64,000 bases of DNA, from NCBI RefSeq assembly GCF_003002025.1, contig NZ_PVZB01000001.1, positions 558,001-622,000 on the forward strand, written 5' to 3'. Made by a program: the position numbers and the translations under genes. A model generated the notes under the pieces. It worked only from the letters and a program-made list of their open reading frames with translations. It was not told where the DNA came from and did no database searches. This DNA comes from Paraburkholderia sp. BL25I1N1 (lineage in GTDB: Bacteria > Pseudomonadota > Gammaproteobacteria > Burkholderiales > Burkholderiaceae). Positions 39,251 through 48,556 of the stretch are shown here, piece after piece. The stretch's first letter is position 1. Each line of letters begins with the position of its first letter.

Positions 39251-39493
39251 ATGAATTCGAATCAGTTCGAAGGTACGGTGAAGGATGCTGCGGGCAAGGT
39301 GCAGGACGCCGTCGGCGGCCTGACCGGAGACGCGGAACTGCAGGCCGAAGGCAAGGTCCGGCAGTTCGCCGGCAAGGCACAGGCGAAATACGGCGAGCGT
39401 GTCGACCAGGTTGCCGAAACGACGCGCAACAATCCGATTGGTGCGCTGCTGATCGCGGTCGGCGTCGGCTTCCTGCTCGGCAAGCTGATCTGA
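39251..39493 (+). CDS. CsbD-like stress protein with C-terminal membrane anchor
   Basis: An 80-residue protein. Residues 1-55 are CsbD-like (MNSNQFEGTVKDAAGKVQDA, GDAELQAEGKVRQFAGKAQ). The last 20 residues (NNPIGALLIAVGVGFLLGKL) are a glycine-zipper hydrophobic helix as in DUF883/ElaB proteins. The fusion suggests a small membrane-tethered stress protein. The start follows AAAAGGAGAATATCG. Confidence 0.88.
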   Translation: MNSNQFEGTVKDAAGKVQDAVGGLTGDAELQAEGKVRQFAGKAQAKYGERVDQVAETTRNNPIGALLIAVGVGFLLGKLI

Positions 39494-39684
39494 TTATGTC
39501 GCGCGTCGGCGCCTTGCGTTTATTGAGCGCGCGGGCGTCGGCGCGTCATTTCTGCCCCGCGTTTTACGCTGCTTTCATTGCACGGGCGCCTTGGCTCACC
39601 AAGGCGCCCTGTGTCTGCGATGCCTGTCCGATGTTCCCGGCGCGTGCGATGCGCCGGATCACATCGTCTATTCGAGGAAAGTTC

Positions 39685-40770
39685 ATGCTGGGATTCGATG
39701 TTCGCACGGCTAGACAGGTCTGGACCGCGCTGCTGATCGCGCTGCTGTTTTTCTGCATTTATATGGCGTCGTCCACCGTTTTGGTGGTGGTGTTCGCGGT
39801 CTTCTTCAGCTATCTGATCTACCCGATGGTGGATCTCGTCGAGCGCATCCGGCCGCGTCGTATGCCGCGGGTGGCGTCGATCGCGCTGGTGTTCGTGGTG
39901 GTGGTCGCGTTGATCGCGGTGGTCGGATCGATCTTCGGCGTGCAGTTGCAGGACGAAGCGACGCACCTGCTCGCGCAACTGCCTCAGTTGATGAAGTCCG
40001 ATGTGCCCAGCCGCTTTCCGTTGCCGCATTTCCTGGAGCCGCTGCGCGAGCGGATCGTGGATTTCGTGCGCGGCCAGATCGAGACGGGTTCCGACAAGGC
40101 CGTGCCGATGGCGCGCAGCGTCGGCCTCGGCGTGATGCACGCGGCCAGCAATCTGATCTATCTCGTGCTGATCCCGATTCTGAGCTTCCTGCTGATCAAG
40201 GAAGGTCCGCAGATGCGCGAGGACTTTCTCGATCTGCTGAACGACCGGCATCGCACGTTGTGGGCCGAGATCGTGACGGATCTGAACGTGCTGTTGTCGA
40301 AGTACGTGCGCGCGTTGCTGTTTCTGTCGCTGGCCACGCTGATCTGCTATGGCGTGGCGTTCTCGCTGCTCGGCGTGCCTTATGCGTTTCTGCTGGCGGT
40401 GAGCGCGGGTTTGCTGGAGTTCGTGCCGTTTGCCGGGCCGCTCGCCGCCGTGGCCATCACGTTGATCGTGGCCGTGTTCAGCGGCTATCCGCATCTGCTC
40501 TGGCTGGTGATTTTCATCGCGCTGTACCGGCTGTTTCAGGACTACGTGCTCAATCCGTATCTGATGAGCGAAGGCGTGGAGGTTAGTCCGTTTCTGGTCA
40601 TCGTCGGCTTGCTTGCCGGCGATCAGTTGGGCGGCGTGGCGGGGATTTTCCTGGCCGTGCCGGTGATTGCCATGCTGAAAATCATCATTGGGCGGGCGCG
40701 CGTGTTCTATGCAGCTTCACACGATGAAGGCGAAGCCGCGCGCCGCGCGCTGACCGGCAAAACCGACTGA
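39685..40770 (+). CDS. AI-2E family transporter (PerM-like)
   Basis: A 361-residue polytopic membrane protein. The ATG at 39685 follows CGAGGAAA; an upstream in-frame start at 39496 would add 63 residues without conservation. It has paired N-terminal helices, a central soluble loop (amphipathic region LLAQLPQLMKSD), and the C-terminal block of helices with GVPYAFLLAVSAGLLEFVPF then GPLAAVAITL and NPYLMSEGVEVSPFLVIVG, which are family signatures. Members export autoinducer-2 or act as Na+/H+ antiporters; substrate not known. Confidence 0.9.
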   Translation: MLGFDVRTARQVWTALLIALLFFCIYMASSTVLVVVFAVFFSYLIYPMVDLVERIRPRRMPRVASIALVFVVVVALIAVVGSIFGVQLQDEATHLLAQLPQLMKSDVPSRFPLPHFLEPLRERIVDFVRGQIETGSDKAVPMARSVGLGVMHAASNLIYLVLIPILSFLLIKEGPQMREDFLDLLNDRHRTLWAEIVTDLNVLLSKYVRALLFLSLATLICYGVAFSLLGVPYAFLLAVSAGLLEFVPFAGPLAAVAITLIVAVFSGYPHLLWLVIFIALYRLFQDYVLNPYLMSEGVEVSPFLVIVGLLAGDQLGGVAGIFLAVPVIAMLKIIIGRARVFYAASHDEGEAARRALTGKTD

Positions 40771-40821
40771 CGCATGGGTCCGCGCGGCACCTTGCACGAC
40801 AGCGCCGCGCGAGACATGCGG

Positions 40822-42078
40822 TCAACTTTCGCCGATCGCTTCAGCGTGCATCACGCCCGGCGCGGGCGCATCGGCTTGCGCGCCACGCACGCGGGAAACC
40901 CACAACACGCCGGCCAGCGCTACCGCAACCGAGGCCCAGCCGACAGTGCCGTACCCCACGATCTGACCGCTCGGCGAGCTGCTGAGCATCAGTCCACCGA
41001 TCCACGCGCCGCATCCCGTACCCAATGCCTGAAGCGCGCTGTTCGCGCTGAGAAAAGCGCCGCGCCGAGCCGGCTCGGGCACCGTGGTCAACAGCGCCTG
41101 CATCGGCACCATGCGGCCGGACATCAGCACCATGAAAACCGGGAAGAACATCACCAGCGCGTAGAACGGCAGATTCGGCAGATGCGTGACGAACAGCACC
41201 GGCACAAACGCGAGCATCGCCGCGATCCGGAACACGCGCCGCGTGCCGTACTTGTCAGCGAGCTTGCCCACGCGACGCGAAGTGAAGAACGTCGCCGCGC
41301 CGCCTGCCATGTAGAGCCATGACAATTGCTCGGGCGCCACGCCGTGGTTGGCGACCAGCACCGGTGAGATGAACGGAATCACCAGCATGTGCGCGACCAT
41401 CATCATGAAGGTCAGCGCAAACGCATTCAGATGCCTCGGGTTGCTCAGGAGCCGCCACAAATCCGGCAGCACCTCCGCGAGCGGCGGCTGACGGCGGCTC
41501 AAGTGCTCCGCCAGCGACGGCACCAGTTGCTGCCCCGCCGTCCACACGAGCAGCGACAGCGCCACCAGCAGAAAGAACGGCGCGGCCCAGCCGAAGTGCG
41601 CGCCCAGCAGCACACCGGCCGGCACGCCCGCGATCGCCGCGAGCGAAAACGCCGTCATGATCGTGCCGGTGGCGGCGCCGCGGCGCTGAACCGGAATGAC
41701 GTCGCCGACGATCGCCATGATCACCGAGCCCAACACGCCGCCCGTGATGCCGGCGAATGCGCGTGCGGCGAGCAGCAGCGGAAAACTGCTGGCCAGCGCG
41801 CACGCCAGATTCGACAGCGCGAACAGCGCATACATGGTCAGCAGCAAACGGCGCCGGTCGAAGCGGTCGATATAGGTCGCCGCGAACAGTCCCGACAGTC
41901 CCGAGCACCATGAATACGCCGACACGGCCGTCGCGAATGCGGCCGGCGTGATGGCGAATGCGTGCATGATCTGCGGGCCGAGCGGCATCATCACCATGAA
42001 GTCCATGATGATGGTGAACTGCGTCAGCGCGAGCAGCCACAGCAGGCGGCGTTCGTGCTTTGCGCTTATTGAGTACAT
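40822..42078 (-). CDS. Major facilitator superfamily transporter (DHA1-like)
   Basis: A 418-residue 12-helix transporter with TQFTIIMDFMVMMPLGPQIM in helix 1, the MFS loop FAATYIDRFDRRRLLL, and GDVIPVQRRGAATGTIMTAF. The start is preceded by AAGGAATCG. It lies 113 bp downstream of the siderophore-interacting flavoprotein in the same direction, so it may be part of that metal-linked transcript, for example for siderophore export. That role is a guess. Confidence 0.87.
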   Translation of the reverse strand: MYSISAKHERRLLWLLALTQFTIIMDFMVMMPLGPQIMHAFAITPAAFATAVSAYSWCSGLSGLFAATYIDRFDRRRLLLTMYALFALSNLACALASSFPLLLAARAFAGITGGVLGSVIMAIVGDVIPVQRRGAATGTIMTAFSLAAIAGVPAGVLLGAHFGWAAPFFLLVALSLLVWTAGQQLVPSLAEHLSRRQPPLAEVLPDLWRLLSNPRHLNAFALTFMMMVAHMLVIPFISPVLVANHGVAPEQLSWLYMAGGAATFFTSRRVGKLADKYGTRRVFRIAAMLAFVPVLFVTHLPNLPFYALVMFFPVFMVLMSGRMVPMQALLTTVPEPARRGAFLSANSALQALGTGCGAWIGGLMLSSSPSGQIVGYGTVGWASVAVALAGVLWVSRVRGAQADAPAPGVMHAEAIGES

Positions 42079-42191
42079 CGATCGATTCCTTGTTGTTGTT
42101 GTTTTCTGAAAAGCAAAGTGCTCGCGCGATTCGCGCCGCCGCCGGATCGCACGCGCCTCGAGGCGCATGCGATCACGCGAACGACCGACGC

Positions 42192-43043
42192 TCAATCGTC
42201 GAGCGTTTCGTGCACCGCTTCGGCGCCCTGTTTCCAGTAGCTGGCCGCGCGAATGCGTGATTTGTCGACGCCGCGTTCCGTGCACAGGTGATAGCGCACC
42301 GCACGCATGGTCGCGGATTCGCCGGCTGCCCACACGTAGCCTTCGCCGTCCTCGGGCAGATAGGTGTCGCGCACCGCCTGCAGCAGGGCCTCGCCGCGCA
42401 TGCCCGCTTCGCTGCGGTAGCGCCAGACGAGATGCAACTCGGCTTGCGTCGTGAATTCGATCCGCGCCGACGGATCGGCCACTTCGATCACCGCCGCGAC
42501 GCGCGTGCCGGGCGGCAGCTCTTCGAGGCGCCGGGCGATGGCGGGCAACGCGGTATCGTCGCCGATCAGCAGATGCCAGTCGAAACCCTTCGGTATCACG
42601 AGCGAACCGCGCGGGCCGCCGATACCGAGATATTCGCCCACCTTGGCTTGCGCCGCCCACGTCGCCGCGGGGCCCGCCTCGTGCATCGCGAACTCGATAT
42701 CCAGTTCGCGCGTCTCGCGATCGAAGCGGCGCGGCGTGAAATCGCGCGCGACCGGACGCGGCTGGCCGGCGGGAAACACCGGACCGTCGGGGCCCGCTTC
42801 CGGCAAAACCGGTTTGTCCGCGCCGGGTTCGGGGAAGAACACCTTGATGTGGTCATCGAACGACGCGGAGACGAAGTCGTGCAGATCGTCGCCCGTGAAT
42901 GTGACGCGGATCAGATGCGGGGTCAGCGCGCGCACCTGCTTGACTTGGAGCAGACGGAATTTCAGCGGATGGCGCACGCGATGGATCGCGAGGTCGGCCC
43001 GGCTGTCGGTCAGGTTCGCGGCTTGATGGTTTTTAGTCAGCAT
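42192..43043 (-). CDS. Siderophore-interacting protein, NfeF/YqjH-like ferric reductase
   Basis: A 283-residue flavoprotein. The FAD_binding_9 domain covers about residues 20-145 with LIRVTFTGDDL and the FAD motif in ARDFTPRRFD. The SIP NAD(P)H domain follows (LLIGDDTALPAIARRLEELP, YVWAAGESATMRAVRYHL, ASYWKQGAEA). It reduces ferric-siderophores in the cytoplasm. The directly upstream gene is a PadR regulator with a His-rich head, the same pairing as E. coli yqjH/yqjI (nfeF/nfeR), where nickel relieves repression. The start follows AGGAG. Confidence 0.9.
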   Translation of the reverse strand: MLTKNHQAANLTDSRADLAIHRVRHPLKFRLLQVKQVRALTPHLIRVTFTGDDLHDFVSASFDDHIKVFFPEPGADKPVLPEAGPDGPVFPAGQPRPVARDFTPRRFDRETRELDIEFAMHEAGPAATWAAQAKVGEYLGIGGPRGSLVIPKGFDWHLLIGDDTALPAIARRLEELPPGTRVAAVIEVADPSARIEFTTQAELHLVWRYRSEAGMRGEALLQAVRDTYLPEDGEGYVWAAGESATMRAVRYHLCTERGVDKSRIRAASYWKQGAEAVHETLDD

Positions 43044-43139
43044 AAGAGTGCTTCTCCTGTTCGTTCGATGAGCGAGCGTTCACGCGCGCAAGCGGAGTTG
43101 CAGGCGTGCATGAGCGCGGCGGGCAACGGGCAGTAGGGG

Positions 43140-43967
43140 TCAGGCGGCCGGCTCGGCGTTGTCGCCGTTTTCGCTGCGGTCCGGCTTGATTTCGCTTTCG
43201 ATTTCTTTGGCCGCCCGCAGCAGAATTTCAGCGATGCGGCGCTGTTCCGCCGCCGGCGCGTTGTCACGGCGAAGCAACGCATGCTTTAGCGCGCGGCGCG
43301 CTTCGTTCAGCTCGGGCAGCCAGCCGCCTTCGCTGATGTCGGCCGGCTCTTCGCCGGCAAACGCGCGGCGCACCGAATCCATCTTGCGGGCAATGTGGTT
43401 CAGTTTGGCCAGCATCAATTCGACGCGGTCGCGGTTGGCGGCCAGATATTCGCGACCGGTTTCCGACAGTTCGTAGCGTTTGCGGTTGCCTTCGAGCTGC
43501 ACGGTCACGTAGCCGAGTTCTTCCAGATACGTGAGCGCCGGGTAGACCATGCCGGGGCTCGGGCTGTAAAAACCGTTCGAGCGCGTTTCGAGCGCCTTGA
43601 TCAGCTCGTAGCCGTGGCTCGGCTGCGAACCGATCATCGACAGAAGCAGCAGTTGCAGGTCGTCGGAACTGAATTTGCGGCCGCGCGGAAAGCCGTCGCC
43701 GTCGCCGCCGAAACCGCCCGGGCCGCCGCCGAAGCGCCCGCCGCGCCCGCCGCCGCGATGCTCGTGATGTCGGCCGATGGCGTGCCACAGGGCGTGCAGC
43801 GATAGGCGGTCGAAGCCGTCATCGCGTGCTTCGCCGCCGTGTTCACCGCGGTAGTCGTGGCGGTGCCCGAAGGCATGCCAGAAGGCATGGAGCGCGCCGC
43901 GTTCGTGGCCGGTGGGGGAACGGTCGTCGGCCATGGGCGGACGGGAAAAACGGTGGTGATGACGCAT
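43140..43967 (-). CDS. PadR-family metal-responsive repressor, NfeR/YqjI-like, with duplicated His-rich N-terminus
   Basis: A 275-residue protein. Residues 1-95 are rich in His, Gly and Arg and contain a near-duplicate: ALHAFWHAFGHRHDYRG and SLHALWHAIGRHHEHRG. The PadR winged helix follows (LQLLLLSMIGSQPSHGYELI, SPSPGMVYPALTYLEELGYV). The C-terminal part is a helical dimerisation domain. E. coli NfeR has a comparable His-rich head that binds nickel. Palindromic TATCTTAAGATA sites lie 18-55 bases before the start, so the gene is probably autorepressed. It is first in an operon with the ferric reductase. Confidence 0.88.
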   Translation of the reverse strand: MRHHHRFSRPPMADDRSPTGHERGALHAFWHAFGHRHDYRGEHGGEARDDGFDRLSLHALWHAIGRHHEHRGGGRGGRFGGGPGGFGGDGDGFPRGRKFSSDDLQLLLLSMIGSQPSHGYELIKALETRSNGFYSPSPGMVYPALTYLEELGYVTVQLEGNRKRYELSETGREYLAANRDRVELMLAKLNHIARKMDSVRRAFAGEEPADISEGGWLPELNEARRALKHALLRRDNAPAAEQRRIAEILLRAAKEIESEIKPDRSENGDNAEPAA

Positions 43968-43984
43968 GGTGGTGCTCCCGTTTG

Positions 43985-44022
43985 TATCTTAAGATGTGTC
44001 GTAAGATATATATCTTAAGATA
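43985..44022. promoter_or_regulatory. Cluster of TATCTTAAGATA palindromes, candidate NfeR-type operator
   Basis: TATCTTAAGATG (43985-43996, one mismatch from a palindrome), TAAGATATATATCTTA (44002-44017, perfect) and TATCTTAAGATA (44011-44022, perfect overlapping palindrome). TAAGAT occurs at 43990, 44002 and 44016. The array is just upstream of the PadR gene start at 43967. Confidence 0.7.
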
Positions 44023-44100
44023 GTTTGTCAAACATCTTTTTTTGCGGCTTATCGGGAGACAACAAGGTTCGCGGGAAGCGGAAAGGGCTGTTCAGAGACA

Positions 44101-44274
44101 CTGATTTCCTGTCTGCCCCAATATGCGCCGGACGATCGCGGTCATTACCTGTGTTATCTCAGCCGCAAGCATCTGCCGGCCAGAATCCGGGTGTTCATCG
44201 ACTACATGGCGGAGCAAACGCGCGCGCTCGATCTGCAATGCCTGACCAATGTGATGGCGGTGCCGGCACGCTGA
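44101..44274 (+). pseudogene. C-terminal remnant of a LysR-family regulator
   Basis: From about 44113 the frame reads LPQYAPDDRGHYLCYLSRKH, then LPARIRVFIDYMAEQTRALD and a stop at 44272-44274. This is the usual C-terminus of a LysR regulator (YPSR.HLPARVR.FIDF). No HTH or remaining effector domain is found upstream, so only the last ~55 codons survive. Confidence 0.55.
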
Positions 44275-44607
44275 TTGGTGCTTTGGAGGCAACACGGTGC
44301 ATCGCGGCGCAAGCCTTCCCGACGGGCCGTCGCGCGCCTACGATCCACCTATACGCTGACGGCGCATCAAGGCCGGTCCGGCACACATTCACCGAGAAAA
44401 ACCATCACGATTGTTTCAATCGACGGTGGCCTCAGCGCCAGCGGGCTTGTCGACGAGTGGTCTGCGCCGAACCAAAACGCACAACCTGAAGACAACCCGC
44501 CCGCGGCACAGACCATCCCGTGTTCGGAGACTGCGAGCTTGCGCGCGCAGTTCAGCCGGTTACGAGCCGCAGCGTAGGCCAACGGCTGTCAGCTGTCAGA
44601 CACACAC
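44275..44607. other. Non-coding stretch after the LysR remnant
   Basis: About 330 bases in which no frame has neighbour-like codon use. Probably residual DNA of the decayed locus plus the promoter of the OsmC/Ohr gene at 44608. Confidence 0.4.
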
Positions 44608-45126
44608 ATGACGAGTCCTTTGTTTCCACCGCCGCTCACCCTGCTCGACAAGTACTTCGGTCAGGACTTTCAGACACTGTATTCGACGACCGTAACCGTC
44701 TCGGGCGGCGAGGCGCGTCACGGTCGAGCGTCGGGTATCGTCCGCTCGGACGACGGCGAACTCGACCTCGAACTGCGCTTGCCCCAACCGCTCGGCGGGC
44801 CGGGTGGCGGGACGAATCCCGAGCAGTTGTTCGCTGCCGCTTTTGCCGCATGTTTTCACGGCGCTCTGAACCTGCTCGCCGCAAAGGCGGAGATAGCGAT
44901 TGCCGACGCGAAAGTGGAAGTTACTGTTGATTTCGGCCGCGATCCCGTCGATGGTCTGTTCAATCTGGTTGCGCGGGTTCGCATTCATTTGCCGGGCGTC
45001 GAAGCTTGTATTGCCGAGGAACTCGTGCGTAACACGGAACGCTTCTGTCCGTACGCGAAAATGGCGCGCGAGGGGATCGTGAGCGTCGTCGCGCTTGCTC
45101 GGCCGAATGGCGCAGCAAAGCCCTAA
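44608..45126 (+). CDS. OsmC/Ohr-family peroxiredoxin
   Basis: A 172-residue protein with both reactive cysteines of the Ohr/OsmC family: FAAAFAACFHGALNLLA and RNTERFCPYAKMAREGI. It reduces organic hydroperoxides through a Cys-Cys pair. An N-terminal extension of about 30 residues precedes the usual start of the domain (YSTTVTVSGGEARHGRAS), a little longer than average Ohr (~140). It is unaffected by the surrounding decay. A second OsmC protein lies at 63129. Confidence 0.87.
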   Translation: MTSPLFPPPLTLLDKYFGQDFQTLYSTTVTVSGGEARHGRASGIVRSDDGELDLELRLPQPLGGPGGGTNPEQLFAAAFAACFHGALNLLAAKAEIAIADAKVEVTVDFGRDPVDGLFNLVARVRIHLPGVEACIAEELVRNTERFCPYAKMAREGIVSVVALARPNGAAKP

Positions 45127-45736
45127 TTTCGCGCGCATTTCGTGCGAACGTGCGGACCGTTGCGACAGCAGGTTGAAGCAATCATGGGGGCGCCTGTGCT
45201 GCAGCCATGAGACTCGAAAGCTAGACGTGATTCGCGATGCACGCGACTGCCCCCGAAAATCGCAGGAGAACACGGAGATGTGTGGACTCGACCCGTGGCC
45301 GGAGATTATCGGACGGCTAACCTCGCATTGGCATGAGGCCACTTCGACGGTTCGCCAGGCTTCGGGACGCCGCAAGAGACGCAGTCGCGCAGTGGCCGCG
45401 CGTGCGGTATATGGCGTTGCAACGATCAGGCGCATCGAATGGCAACCCGATACGACCGTGCTCCTTTCCTGGAGCGACGCCACGCGCGACAGTTCGTTGG
45501 TCACGGACATCACCCCAGGAACGCCTCTGGCGATTTCTGCGACTTTCTCGATTGGTGACACGTCCGACAGAGGCGTGCTGTCACGCTGAAGGCTTGAACC
45601 GTTTTCAGGCGCAACTATGCTGTAAGAGTCTAGGGCGTGTACGCAACAAAACCCCGAAAGTTCAGATGATTTCGTCCGTGTAATGCCGGTCCAAACGGAC
45701 CGGGCGCAAGGCTCAATACGAAAAAATTCGGTGTTT
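45127..45736. other. Gap with no intact gene; holds a BON remnant
   Basis: About 600 bases between the Ohr/OsmC gene and the lytic transglycosylase. Apart from the BON-like remnant on the minus strand I see nothing coding. The end of the gap is AT-rich (around 45640-45735) and probably carries the promoter of the downstream gene. Confidence 0.4.
45484..45625 (-). pseudogene. BON-domain (OsmY-like) remnant
   Basis: The minus frame reads SPIEKVAEIARGVPGVMSV then TNELSRV, which matches the end of a BON domain (IEKVAEIARGVPGVKSVTNEL). The preceding part (APENGSSLQRDSTPLSDV) has lost the expected TLSGYV strand and no start or signal peptide is found, so only a fragment survives. Confidence 0.5.
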
Positions 45737-47257
45737 ATGATGCGTTTCCCTCGTGCATGGCCGCTATCAGGTTTGTTTGGAGCTTGGATTTACTTACTGA
45801 GCGCACATTGCGCCGCGCTTCAACTGGCATCCGCGCCACCATCTGCGTCTGCACCACTGACAGCGTCCGCGCCGATTCCTGAGAGTGCGGCACGCCGCAT
45901 CGATCTGACCAACAAGCCTTGGCGCGGCGATTTCGACGCGATGCTCGAGCGTCGCATGATTCGAGTTCTCGCCCCCTTTAGCCGCACGCTGTACTTCAAT
46001 GATCGCGGACACGAGCGTGGGATGACCGCGGACACCGTGCGCGACTTTGAGCAATTCGTCAATAAGACGTACGCCGATCGCCTCGGCAAACGCCCGGTTA
46101 CGGTCATCATGATTCCGACAACACGCGACCGGCTGCTGCCCGGGCTCAAGGAAGGCATCGGCGATATCGCAGCCGGCAATCTGACGGTAACTGAGGACCG
46201 CCTGAAGCAGGCCGACTTTGTTACCGCACACGCGCTTAAGCCGACGCGCGAACTCGTTCTGACCGGTCCGAAGTCACCTGCGCTTTCCACGCTCGATGAC
46301 CTGAAGGGCAAGACCGTCGAGGTTCGCCGCCATAGCAGCTATTACGAAAGCCTGATTGCACTGAACAACCGTTTCCGGCAGGCCGGCAAGCCACCGATGC
46401 GGATCGTGCTGCTACCGGATGCGCTCGAAGACGAAGATGCGATGGAGATGCTGAACGTCGGCCTGCTTCAGATCCTGGTCGTCGATGACTGGAAGGCGCG
46501 CATGTGGGCGCAGATGCTGCCGAACGTCAAGGTGCACGAGAACATGGCGGTGCGGGAGGGCGGCGTCATCGGCTGGGCCATTCGCAAGAATAGCCCCCAG
46601 CTGAAGGCGGTGATCGGCGGCTTCTATGAGAAGGTCATCAGGAAGCAAAGCGTGACGGAGATCCGCCTCAAACAATACGCGCAGGGTGCGAAGCAAATTC
46701 ACAACAACACGGAAAGTGCCGAACTCAAACGTTTCAGACAGACGGTGGCATATTTTGAAAAGTATGGCCAGCAGTACGATTTCGATCCATTGATGCTCGC
46801 TGCCCAAGGGTTTCAGGAATCGCAGCTCAATCAGGATGCGAAGAGTCGGGTGGGCGCGGTCGGCATCATGCAACTCATGCCGGCCACTGGGAAAGAACTC
46901 AACGTCGGGGACATCAAGGTTACGCAGTGGAACATTCAGGCCGGCGCGAAGTATCTTGATCAATTGATGACCCGCTACTTCCAGGATGCCCATTTTTCCG
47001 AGGTGGACCGGCCGTTATTCGCTTTTGCCAGCTATAACGCCGGGCCGGGGAACATCGCGAAGATGCGCAAGGAGGCCGCTGCCCGCGGACTCAACGCCGA
47101 TGTCTGGTTCAACAACGTGGAGATCGTGGTGGCCGAGAAGATCGGCATCGAGACGACCACGTATGTGCGAAACATCTATAAGTACTACGCGTCCTACCGC
47201 CTTCTCAAGGAAGCGCAAGCGCAGCGAAGCCGCGTAGTTCGGCAGCAGGGCGGCTGA
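45737..47257 (+). CDS. MltF-like membrane-bound lytic murein transglycosylase
   Basis: About 506 residues from ATG 45737 (a start at 45683 is also in frame). The N-terminal hydrophobic segment (LSGLFGAWIYLLSAHCAALQ) may be a signal peptide or lipid anchor, and is followed by a repetitive SAP-rich linker. A solute-binding-type domain spans about residues 50-310 (RRMIRVLAPFSRTLYFNDRG, AAGNLTVTEDRL). The SLT domain has catalytic Glu near residue 361 (AAQGFQESQLN), GAVGIMQLMPATGK and FASYNAGPGNI. This is the MltF architecture. It cleaves peptidoglycan in the periplasm. Confidence 0.9.
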   Translation: MMRFPRAWPLSGLFGAWIYLLSAHCAALQLASAPPSASAPLTASAPIPESAARRIDLTNKPWRGDFDAMLERRMIRVLAPFSRTLYFNDRGHERGMTADTVRDFEQFVNKTYADRLGKRPVTVIMIPTTRDRLLPGLKEGIGDIAAGNLTVTEDRLKQADFVTAHALKPTRELVLTGPKSPALSTLDDLKGKTVEVRRHSSYYESLIALNNRFRQAGKPPMRIVLLPDALEDEDAMEMLNVGLLQILVVDDWKARMWAQMLPNVKVHENMAVREGGVIGWAIRKNSPQLKAVIGGFYEKVIRKQSVTEIRLKQYAQGAKQIHNNTESAELKRFRQTVAYFEKYGQQYDFDPLMLAAQGFQESQLNQDAKSRVGAVGIMQLMPATGKELNVGDIKVTQWNIQAGAKYLDQLMTRYFQDAHFSEVDRPLFAFASYNAGPGNIAKMRKEAAARGLNADVWFNNVEIVVAEKIGIETTTYVRNIYKYYASYRLLKEAQAQRSRVVRQQGG

Positions 47258-47474
47258 CCGGGGGCAACGCAAATCGTGTGGCCGATGGTTCCGCCGACAC
47301 GCGGCGAGGCTGCTTCGCGTCTGGTGGAATGCGGGGATCGCGCGACGTGATTTTCGCCACTCCTCAAAGAACGCATATAGCATGCCAAACAATCATTAAA
47401 TAAATGATATTCATGCTCTCGTGAAATTGATCAAACACCGAGAATGCCCGCGCGCCCGGCCACGGCGGCAACAC

Positions 47475-48389
47475 TCAAAAAATCGACTGCCCGGTATGAG
47501 TCGTCAACCATTCCAACGCCAGCACCCCCGCCGCCGAGTTGCCGTTGCTATCCAGCGCCGGCGACCACACGCACGCCGCCATCTCGCCCGGCAGCACGGC
47601 GACGATCCCTCCGCCCACGCCGCTTTTCGCCGGCAAGCCGACCCGGTAGACGAAATCGCCCGCCGCGTCGTAGGTGCCGCAGGTCAGCATCAGCGCGGAA
47701 AGGCGCTTGGCCGAACTCGTGTCGAGAATCCGCTCGCCGGTGGCCGGCGCCACACCGTGATTGGTCAGGAACAGCGCGGCCTTCGCCAACTCGACGCAAC
47801 TCATCGAGATCGCGCATTGACGGCAATAAGCATCGACCACCACTTCCGGCGGCATCTCCATGTTGCCGAAGCTCGCCATGAAGTGTGCCATCGCGCGATT
47901 GCGGTGGGCGTGCTGCAACTCCGACTGAGCGACGCGCGAATCGTAGTCGATGCTCGTTTCGCCTGTCAGCCGTCGCATGAATTCGACTAGCGCCGTCTCG
48001 GCCTGCACAAAGCGGCGGCACAGCACATCGGTCACGACCAGCGCGCCCGCGTTGATGAACGGATTGCGCGGCTTGCCGCGCTCGCTTTCAAGCTGGACGA
48101 GCGAATTGAACGCGGTGCCCGACGGCTCCCGGCCGACGCGTTCCCACAGCGCGTCGCCGAGCAACTGGAACGCGAGCGTGCAGGCGAACAGCTTGGAAAT
48201 GCTCTGAATGGAAAAGCGCGTGTCGGCGTCTCCGGTGCGAAAGACTTCGCCGGATACCGTGACGATCGCCATGCCGAAACTGTCGGCGGGCACCGTGGCG
48301 AGTTCGGGAATGTAATCGGCCACCTTGCCGGCGCCCAGATAAGGCTGCAGATCGCCGCGGATCTGTTCGAGGATGGATGCGTAGTTCAT
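47475..48389 (-). CDS. glsA: Glutaminase
   Basis: A 304-residue serine-dependent beta-lactamase-fold glutaminase. The catalytic SxxK is in FSIQSISKLFA; other conserved blocks are IPELATVPADSFGMAIVTV, GREPSGTAFNSLVQLE, RNPFINAGALVV and LPAKSGVGGGIVAVLPGEM. It deaminates glutamine to glutamate. Length equals that of E. coli GlsA2/YneH (308). No glutamine transport genes are adjacent. Confidence 0.95.
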   Translation of the reverse strand: MNYASILEQIRGDLQPYLGAGKVADYIPELATVPADSFGMAIVTVSGEVFRTGDADTRFSIQSISKLFACTLAFQLLGDALWERVGREPSGTAFNSLVQLESERGKPRNPFINAGALVVTDVLCRRFVQAETALVEFMRRLTGETSIDYDSRVAQSELQHAHRNRAMAHFMASFGNMEMPPEVVVDAYCRQCAISMSCVELAKAALFLTNHGVAPATGERILDTSSAKRLSALMLTCGTYDAAGDFVYRVGLPAKSGVGGGIVAVLPGEMAACVWSPALDSNGNSAAGVLALEWLTTHTGQSIF

Positions 48390-48556
48390 TGGGCTCGGAC
48401 CGTTGGAGCCGCAATTCTACTGGCAAGCCGGAGCGAATTGCTCGTGCGGCACGTCGCCGTGCGCCGCAATCCGGCACGAGCGACGTCCGGCGAGCGCCTC
48501 GACCGCCTATGCTAATCTTGCTGCCTTTCTCGCAACAACCGGGCAAAACGGACTCC

